This document shows positions 1 through 5,078 of a DNA stretch of 7,603 bases, piece after piece. Positions within the stretch are counted from its first letter, which is position 1; each line of letters starts with the position of its first letter. This DNA comes from Bacteroidia bacterium (GTDB lineage: Bacteria > Bacteroidota > Bacteroidia > SpSt-205). The stretch lies in contig JANXCJ010000096.1 in assembly GCA_025060275.1 (NCBI GenBank), positions 1 to 7,603 of the forward strand. The letters run 5' to 3'. The position numbers and the translations under genes are program-made. The notes under the pieces are model-generated. The model did not search any database. It was not told the DNA's origin and saw only the letters and a list, made by a program, of their open reading frames with translations.

Positions 1-712
1 GAAGCTGAAAGACAAGGTCATCGTCGCCCGATATTTCTTCTCTCCAAGCGAAAAGTCCTGCTTGCAGCCAGGCTTTCCGCACGACCCAACCCCTTCCCGT
101 AGCCATGTAAGGATAGCTCATGGCCGCGCGTCCCAACGCTTCTAACTGAATGAGATTGGCTTCGTATGCAGCTATTTTACCTATTCCCCCCTTGCCTTCA
201 AGCCAGGCGGGGGCTATAATGGCTAATTTACCCTGCATGGGAGCCATGAGCCCACTCAGCCAGTGAGGGGGCAGGCGTACATCTGCATCTATTAGCACGC
301 ACCAGGAGTACTTGGCTAACTCCGTAGCTTTCCATAGAGCGTACTTCTTCGGTTGCCACTCCGGTGGTATTTCATGCACGGCGGCCCAGCGCAAGGGTAG
401 TGTACTAGCACTACTCTGTAAGAGCTCTTCTGTCTCGTCTTTACAGCGGTCAGCTATTACAATTACCTCCCATTCATTGGGATAAGTGAGTTTTCGTAGG
501 TCCCCTAAGAGATTTCTGAGAGAAGCTGCAGCATTATGTGCGGCTATCAAGATGGAGAGGGGAGGAGGATGGGATATGACTATCTTACGGTTCGTTTTCC
601 ATCGGAAGGCTATGCCGAGGCATATCCAGTATAATATTAGCTTTGCTGTCAAAAAATAAATTAGCGCAGGTGAAAAAGGTACTTCTTCTACTCCTTTCAG
701 CCAATCTGGCAT
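1..712 (-). CDS. Membrane-anchored family 2 glycosyltransferase (C-terminal part cut off)
   Basis: The gene reads leftward and runs off the window, leaving 237 residues. A hydrophobic segment at about residues 14-37 is followed by a basic stretch and then a GT-A glycosyltransferase fold. PPLSILIAAHN (50-60) is the first Rossmann strand, VIVIADRC (83-90) the nucleotide-binding strand, IDAD (141-144) carries the DXD metal/sugar-nucleotide motif, and SGDDDL (228-233) is the acidic motif common in Bacteroidota GT2 enzymes. The YMATGRGWVVRK stretch before it also fits this family. Such enzymes transfer a sugar from a nucleotide sugar to a glycan or lipid acceptor at the inner membrane; the substrate cannot be told. 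The start is uncertain. ATG at 712 gives a full-length membrane helix but overlaps the start of the divergent hydrolase gene. TTG at 652 avoids the overlap but shortens the helix to about 14 residues. No Shine-Dalgarno sequence is seen at either. Confidence 0.88.
   Translation of the reverse strand, partial: MPDWLKGVEEVPFSPALIYFLTAKLILYWICLGIAFRWKTNRKIVISHPPPLSILIAAHNAAASLRNLLGDLRKLTYPNEWEVIVIADRCKDETEELLQSSASTLPLRWAAVHEIPPEWQPKKYALWKATELAKYSWCVLIDADVRLPPHWLSGLMAPMQGKLAIIAPAWLEGKGGIGKIAAYEANLIQLEALGRAAMSYPYMATGRGWVVRKAWLQAGLFAWREEISGDDDLVFQL
638..645 (+). promoter_or_regulatory. Possible Bacteroidota -7 promoter box (TAGCTTTG) for the hydrolase
   Basis: TAGCTTTG matches the Bacteroidota -7 consensus TAnnTTTG and ends 24 bases before the GTG start at 670. 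I see no convincing -33 TTTG at the usual distance. The box lies inside the N-terminal coding region of the divergent glycosyltransferase. The same 8-mer pattern also occurs by chance inside genes in this window, so this is suggestive only. Confidence 0.4.
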
Positions 713-1950
713 GGGGGTGGGGCTTTTGGGCACATCGGCGCATCAATAGGTTGGCCATATTCGCCCTGCCGGAGTCGCTTTTTGCTTTCTATCGCCCTTA
801 CATTGAGTATATTACTCGCCAATCCACTAAGCCTGATGAGAGAAGAGTGGCTTTTCCATCGGAACCGCCTAAGCATTATATAGACTTGGATAGGTACCCT
901 GCTAATCTCCCCCGTCAGTGGAGAGAAGCAGTGGCTCTCCTGACGGAAGATACGCTGCATGCGCATGGTATCCTGCCCTGGCATTTGGAGAAATGTTTCT
1001 GGGACCTCGTAAGAGCTTTCAAAAGCCGTGAAGTAGGACATATTCTCAAGCTCTCTGCTGAGATAGGGCACTACCTCGCAGATGCCCATGTACCCCTTCA
1101 TACTACTTCTAACTATAATGGACAGCTTACAGGGCAGCATGGTGTGCACGGGCTATGGGAAGCACTAATTCCCGAGAGCTTTGGAGAAGAGTATGACTAC
1201 TGGATAGGACGAGCATATGTCTGGTATAATACTAGGGAAACCCTCTGGACAATCATTCAGGAGAGTCATGCTTTGGTGCCTATAGTTCTCGGAGTAGAAA
1301 AAGAAGCCACGGCTATCGTAGGAGAAGAAAGGAAATACACCTATCGGGTGCGTGGAAGGCAAACTATACGGAGTTACTCTTATGAATTTTTGCAAACCTA
1401 CCATAAACTTCTCAGAGGCATGGTGGAGAGTCGTATTCGCTGGGCTGTTCTTCGGTTGGCTAGCTTTTGGTACACAGCGTGGCAGGTAGCCGGTCGTCCC
1501 TCTCTCTCTGGTTCCATTGTACCTGTTGACTCGCTTCCAGAGGATAGCATACCTGAGGCAAAGATATCGGACCCTCGTTGTGGAGAAGTAGGGATTTCTC
1601 CTTACTTGTTATTAAGAATTTCTGATAGTTATGCCTGTGTCCTTACTGAGGCTTTTGCTTCTGGAGGAGCTCTTGCAGAAGCCTTTCAGGAGATTTGCCA
1701 AGGTTTTGGAGACATAGGCGAGCTTCTTGGGCTAGCTCATGGTCCTGGTAGTACTGTAGGAATGCTTCATAGCGCTCCCGCGCCGCAGCAGTATCTGAGA
1801 GCATATTCTCGTATAGGAGTGCTTCATAAAAGAGAGCCTTGGGGGCGTAAGGAGACCGCTGGCGAAAGCGAATATCCACCCATCTCAGAAGTTCTACAGC
1901 TTTCGGTACATCGCCGAAGTAGGTGGCATGAATTTCCGCAGCCTCTATGA
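670..1950 (+). CDS. Secreted zinc-dependent phospholipase C / S1-P1 nuclease-like hydrolase
   Basis: GTG at 670 is chosen over TTG at 643 because it gives a clean signal peptide: a KK pair, a run of leucines, then a likely cut after AWG (residue 16). The mature protein would then begin at Trp17, and in the PLC/S1-P1 superfamily the N-terminal Trp itself binds zinc. Other likely ligands are visible: His22 (WGFWAH), Asp72 (HYIDLD), a His in HAHGILPWH (probably His99), His134 and Asp138 (GHYLAD), His144 (VPLH), and His160 with Glu164 (HGLWE). The spacings H-x3-D-x5-H and H-x3-E are those of phospholipase C; P1 nuclease has Asp at the last position. It probably cleaves phosphodiester bonds in phospholipids or nucleic acid outside the cytoplasm; the substrate is not decidable here. 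The catalytic domain seems to end near residue 280 (WYTAWQVAGRP). The last 102 residues lie antisense to the convergent lipoprotein gene and have no family features, so the true end may be earlier. Confidence 0.85.
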   Translation: MKKVLLLLLSANLAWGWGFWAHRRINRLAIFALPESLFAFYRPYIEYITRQSTKPDERRVAFPSEPPKHYIDLDRYPANLPRQWREAVALLTEDTLHAHGILPWHLEKCFWDLVRAFKSREVGHILKLSAEIGHYLADAHVPLHTTSNYNGQLTGQHGVHGLWEALIPESFGEEYDYWIGRAYVWYNTRETLWTIIQESHALVPIVLGVEKEATAIVGEERKYTYRVRGRQTIRSYSYEFLQTYHKLLRGMVESRIRWAVLRLASFWYTAWQVAGRPSLSGSIVPVDSLPEDSIPEAKISDPRCGEVGISPYLLLRISDSYACVLTEAFASGGALAEAFQEICQGFGDIGELLGLAHGPGSTVGMLHSAPAPQQYLRAYSRIGVLHKREPWGRKETAGESEYPPISEVLQLSVHRRSRWHEFPQPL

Positions 1951-2191
1951 TTAGCTTAGGTACATCAGGGTGATTAGGATACTTTCGCATAAAATCTTCT
2001 TCTGCACGAGCTAGCTTGAGAGCAGCTGTCATAAAAGCAGAACTTTGCGCCCCCTCTCTGCTTAGAAGTCGCCGAACTTCTGCCTGCTGCTTTTCTATCT
2101 CGTCTAACTCAGGCAAGCGAGGGCTACATCCCAACCCTACCCAGAGGAGATAGAATAGGATGCTAGTTCCTAAGAGCTGCTGCCAACTCAT
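1643..2191 (-). CDS. TPR-like envelope lipoprotein
   Basis: This 182-residue protein has an N-terminal hydrophobic stretch (residues 11-20) ending in GLGC, with Cys22 as the likely lipidated residue. Gly at -3 is unusual for a lipobox, where Leu is expected. The mature part is almost wholly helical and charged. Paired amphipathic helices at about 51-85, 88-108 and 113-150 resemble TPR units (for example ATYFGDVPKAVELLRWV and the YAPKALFYEALLYENML / AAARERYEAFLQYY pair). TPR lipoproteins of this kind act as scaffolds at the outer membrane or periplasm; no specific partner can be named. The ATG start overlaps the end of hisS by 29 bases, which suggests translational coupling and co-transcription with the rplM-hisS run. 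Its last 308 bases overlap the convergent hydrolase reading frame. The coherent repeat pattern makes this strand the credible one in the shared region. Confidence 0.82.
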   Translation of the reverse strand: MSWQQLLGTSILFYLLWVGLGCSPRLPELDEIEKQQAEVRRLLSREGAQSSAFMTAALKLARAEEDFMRKYPNHPDVPKLIIEAAEIHATYFGDVPKAVELLRWVDIRFRQRSPYAPKALFYEALLYENMLSDTAAARERYEAFLQYYQDHELAQEARLCLQNLGKSPERLLQELLQKQKPQ

Positions 2192-3497
2192 TTAGCGGTA
2201 AGAGATGCTGAGTATGGGTTTTGAGGTTTTTGAGTTGTACAGTAGAAGTGCTTTCTTCTGCAGTACCCAAAATGATGACCCACTCAAATCCTCTTCGCTG
2301 GGCATAGTCTAACTGCCGGGAGAGTTTACGGGGAGAAGGGTAGGGAAAAGCCGGGATGCCCTTATCATGAAGTTCTTCTATAACTCTCATAATATATGTA
2401 GGCGAAGCGTCTATCCACGCTACAAGTACGGGTAGGTTAGTAGTCTCTGCTATGTTATCTTGGAGGATTGTGAGAATTCGTTCTATGCCGAATGAGAAGC
2501 CTATCGCAGGCAATTCAGGTCCTCCAAAGTCTCCCACTAGGCTTGCGTATGCCCCTCCTGCCCCAATGCTACCAATATTGTTCTCGGGCAGCTTGACTTC
2601 GTATATGTAACCTGTATAGTAATCCAGCCCTCTTGCAAGCGTGGCGTCCCATCGCACTTCCATGATCTCATCTTTTGTAGTTATGAGCGAGAGGATAATA
2701 GGGAGGTCTGAGACTGTTTCTGGCATACTTTGCAACTGGGTCTCCAGAGCAGTGGAAAGAACTTCTCCTTCAGGTGCCAGCCATGTGGGTAAAGAGAAGC
2801 CCAGTTCTGAGAAGTGCTTTTTCACATTTTCCCAGCCTATCTTGTCCGTCTTGTCTAATAAAGTGCAGAACTCGTTGAATTTTTGAGAAGGCCAGCCTAT
2901 CTCCTCTGCTGCCTTCTCTAGCAAGAGGCGGTGGTTGAGGTGAAAAATAGCTCCCCTGATGCCTATTGCTTCCAGTCCTTTCCTTACTACATGGATGATT
3001 TCCACTAATGGCAGAATGCCCTCTCCCCCTATAATGTCTATATCACACTGGTAGAATTCTCTAAAGCGTCCTCTTTGGGGTCTATCGGCTCTCCAGACAG
3101 GTTGGATTTGATACCGTTTGAAGGGAAAAACTAATTCTCCTGCATGTTGAGCTATCCAGCGTGCCATAGGAACTGTAAGGTCGTATCTCAAAGCTTTTTC
3201 AGTGATGTAAGGGAGAAGCGTATGGGCACTTTGTTGAGCCTCTGTCGGTACGCCAGAAAGGAAATCTCCTGAGTTGAGGATACGAAAGAGCAGTTTATCG
3301 CCTTCGTCTCCGTATTTACCCCCTAAAACAGAAAGAAGTTCTACGGCAGGGGTCTCCAGAGGTTCATACCCATATAATTCAAATAAGCTTGCGAGCTTGT
3401 TTATGATAGCACGACGACGCTTTACCTCTGTGGGGCCAAAATCTCGGAAACCAGCAGGTAAAGCAGGCTTTACTTTACTCTTGCGACTCTTTAGCAA
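2163..3497 (-). CDS. hisS: Histidyl-tRNA synthetase
   Basis: A cytoplasmic class II aminoacyl-tRNA synthetase that charges tRNA-His with histidine using ATP. At 444 residues it has the usual bacterial length. Seen in order: motif 1 region with PAGFRDFGPTE (14-24), motif 2 with RADRPQRGRFREFYQ (136-150) continuing to QCDIDIIG, the HisRS-specific LARGLDYYTG (287-296) with its catalytic Arg289, motif 3 AIGFSFGIERI (331-341), and a C-terminal anticodon-binding domain from about residue 355 (PVLVAWID). One oddity is the usually conserved GGGRYD loop, which reads GAGGAYAS (311-318): Arg and Asp are both replaced by Ala. The start is TTG at 3497. The reading frame meets a stop 24 bases further upstream with no ATG or GTG between, so TTG is the only usual start. 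It lies inside rpsB (23-base overlap), suggesting coupling to it. Confidence 0.97.
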   Translation of the reverse strand: MLKSRKSKVKPALPAGFRDFGPTEVKRRRAIINKLASLFELYGYEPLETPAVELLSVLGGKYGDEGDKLLFRILNSGDFLSGVPTEAQQSAHTLLPYITEKALRYDLTVPMARWIAQHAGELVFPFKRYQIQPVWRADRPQRGRFREFYQCDIDIIGGEGILPLVEIIHVVRKGLEAIGIRGAIFHLNHRLLLEKAAEEIGWPSQKFNEFCTLLDKTDKIGWENVKKHFSELGFSLPTWLAPEGEVLSTALETQLQSMPETVSDLPIILSLITTKDEIMEVRWDATLARGLDYYTGYIYEVKLPENNIGSIGAGGAYASLVGDFGGPELPAIGFSFGIERILTILQDNIAETTNLPVLVAWIDASPTYIMRVIEELHDKGIPAFPYPSPRKLSRQLDYAQRRGFEWVIILGTAEESTSTVQLKNLKTHTQHLLPLNELAAALRN

Positions 3498-4197
3498 GGG
3501 TTTCTGCCTTCGCCGCTTCTAAACCTTCCCGGATAGCTGCGGTAATAACGCCTGTTATGAGCTCTATGGAGCGTGTTGAGTCGTCATTAGCAGGAATAGG
3601 AAAAGTAACCTGGGTAGGATCAGCATTCGTATCTACCATGGCGAAGGTAGGGATATTTAGCCGCTGAGCCTCTGCTACGGCAATAGCTTCCTCTACGATA
3701 TCTACGATATATACAGCAGCTGGCGGGAAATGAGGCATGCGAGAAATGCCTCCCAAGAAGCGCTCTAACTTTTCCCTCTCACGCAGCTTTTGGAGCCTTT
3801 CACGCTTAGAAATCTTTTCAAAGGTACCATCTCGCATCATTCGGTCAATTGCTTCCATTTTCGTAATGGAGCGGCGGATGGTCTTATAGTTTGTCAGCAT
3901 GCCACCTAACCACCTTTCAGTGACGTAGGGCATGCCTACAGACTCTGCCATTTCTTTTAGGATTTCTCTAGCTTGCTTTTTAGTACCTACATAGAGGACA
4001 GCTCTTCCTTGACGGGCGATTTCGCGTATGGCTCTGGCAGCTTCTTCTAAGAGTCGTTGGGTTTTGAGCACATCTATGAGATGAATCTTGTCCTTTTCCA
4101 TGAATATGTAAGGTCGCATGCGGGGATTCCAGCGGCTTCGCAGATGTCCGAGATGAACCCGTGCCTCTAACAGTTGTTCTATGGTAGGTATCAGCAT
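3475..4197 (-). CDS. rpsB: 30S ribosomal protein uS2
   Basis: Small-subunit ribosomal protein S2, 240 residues, close to the bacterial norm. It binds late in 30S assembly, near the platform, and is needed for bS1 binding in bacteria that have it. Family signatures are clear: TIEQLLEARVHLGH (5-18), RWNPRMRPYIFM (22-33), RWLGGMLTN (95-103), and the C-terminal PTFAMVDTNADP (183-194) leading into TFPIPANDDS (198-207). ATG at 4197 follows the rpsI stop by 6 bases, with no Shine-Dalgarno sequence. The 3' end overlaps hisS by 23 bases. In many bacteria, including Bacteroidota, rpsB is followed by tsf (elongation factor Ts). Here hisS follows instead. Confidence 0.98.
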   Translation of the reverse strand: MLIPTIEQLLEARVHLGHLRSRWNPRMRPYIFMEKDKIHLIDVLKTQRLLEEAARAIREIARQGRAVLYVGTKKQAREILKEMAESVGMPYVTERWLGGMLTNYKTIRRSITKMEAIDRMMRDGTFEKISKRERLQKLREREKLERFLGGISRMPHFPPAAVYIVDIVEEAIAVAEAQRLNIPTFAMVDTNADPTQVTFPIPANDDSTRSIELITGVITAAIREGLEAAKAETLAKESQE

Positions 4198-4203
4198 AAA
4201 ATC

Positions 4204-4617
4204 TCAGCGTTTAGAGAATTGGAAGCTCTTCCGAGCTTTTTTATGCCCATAATGCTTACGCTCTACTTGACGAGAGTCCACAGTAATGAGGTTCGCCTTT
4301 CGTAGGAAAGGCCGTCGGCTAGGGAGTTCTTTTAGGAGAGCCCGTGCAATTGCAAGACGGAGTGCTTCTGCTTGGCCCTTGATACCTCCTCCTTGTGCGT
4401 ATGCAAGGATATCATAGCGATTAGGGTCTAATTCTAAGACTTCAAAGGGCTTCAAAATTTCTAATTGATATATTTCTTGGGGGAAGTAGAGTTGCCAAGG
4501 CTGACGATTTACTAAGAAAGTACCCTTTGCTGCGGTAGTGGGGCGTAGGAAAAGGCGTACTACAGCCGTCTTTCTGCGTCCTACAGTGTGGATATAACCT
4601 GCTAGTAAAGGGTTCAT
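4204..4617 (-). CDS. rpsI: 30S ribosomal protein uS9
   Basis: Small-subunit ribosomal protein S9, 137 residues. The N-terminal TVGRRKTAVVRLFLRP (11-26), the central signature GGGIKGQAEALRLAIARAL (76-94) and the C-terminal SFQFSKR are all present. The terminal SKR tail reaches the P site and touches the anticodon stem-loop of the bound tRNA, and it is intact here. ATG at 4617 overlaps the rplM stop codon in an ATGA arrangement, the classic sign of translational coupling between L13 and S9, which form a conserved gene pair. Confidence 0.98.
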   Translation of the reverse strand: MNPLLAGYIHTVGRRKTAVVRLFLRPTTAAKGTFLVNRQPWQLYFPQEIYQLEILKPFEVLELDPNRYDILAYAQGGGIKGQAEALRLAIARALLKELPSRRPFLRKANLITVDSRQVERKHYGHKKARKSFQFSKR

Positions 4618-5057
4618 ACACTTACTGATATAGGTTGAGGTTTCTGAGCGGCATGAGGATGGTGGGAGCCCGAATACACAAAGAGGTTGCGCAACATACG
4701 GGCTTGAAGCCGATTCTTAGGTAGCATGCCCTTGACAGCATGACGAATTACCTCTTCTGGAGTGAGCCTGTAGATGGGAATCCGCTTTTGTCCTCCTGGG
4801 TAGCCCGTATGGCGTATGTAGACTTTCTGCTGGGGTTTCCTACCTGTAAGAGTGACTTTATCCGCATTTATCACTACTACAGCTGCACCGCTATTCCATT
4901 GCGGACTAAAGGTGGGCTTGTGTTTTCCTCGCAGTAGATAGGCTATCCTACTGGTTAAGCGTCCAAGGGGCAAGCCACTAGCATCTACTAAGAACCATTC
5001 TCGTGTCTGTCTTTGAGGAGGTATCATTGGCGTGCGATAGATAGGTATCTGTTTCAC
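4614..5057 (-). CDS. rplM: 50S ribosomal protein uL13
   Basis: Large-subunit ribosomal protein L13, 147 residues, an early-assembling 23S rRNA-binding protein. Diagnostic stretches are REWFLVDASGLPLGRLTSRI (19-38), LLRGKHKPTFSP (41-52), VVINADKVTLTGRK (61-74), HTGYPGGQK (83-91) and VKGMLPKNRLQARMLRNLFV (108-127). The start is GTG at 5057. The next in-frame ATG (residue 11) would remove part of the N-terminal extension that Bacteroidota L13 proteins normally carry before the REW motif, so GTG is preferred. It is the first gene of the translation run and is preceded by a TAnnTTTG box 8 bases away. No Shine-Dalgarno sequence is present. Confidence 0.97.
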   Translation of the reverse strand: MKQIPIYRTPMIPPQRQTREWFLVDASGLPLGRLTSRIAYLLRGKHKPTFSPQWNSGAAVVVINADKVTLTGRKPQQKVYIRHTGYPGGQKRIPIYRLTPEEVIRHAVKGMLPKNRLQARMLRNLFVYSGSHHPHAAQKPQPISVSV

Positions 5058-5065
5058 AGCGGGGG

Positions 5066-5073
5066 CAAAGGTA
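5066..5073 (-). promoter_or_regulatory. Probable Bacteroidota -7 promoter box (TACCTTTG) for rplM operon
   Basis: On the minus strand TACCTTTG matches the TAnnTTTG consensus exactly and lies in the 21-base gap between the peptidase stop and the rplM GTG start. Only CCCCCGCT separates the box from the start codon, so transcripts from it would have almost no leader. A -33 TTTG is not evident upstream, in the 3' end of the peptidase gene. The position, and a strongly expressed gene class next to it, make this the most believable promoter in the window. Confidence 0.6.
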
Positions 5074-5078
5074 TGATT

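Noticed and set aside
697..1149. 150-residue open frame on the minus strand
   Set aside because: It is antisense to the well-supported hydrolase catalytic domain, has no recognisable domain, and its composition looks like a shadow frame.
3274..3522. 82-residue open frame on the plus strand across the hisS/rpsB junction
   Set aside because: It lies opposite the conserved HisRS N-terminus and shows no family features.
3819..3826. Minus-strand TACCTTTG inside rpsB, identical to the rplM box
   Set aside because: It is internal to rpsB and over 300 bases before hisS. The codons there encode normal S2 residues, and similar chance matches occur inside the peptidase gene.
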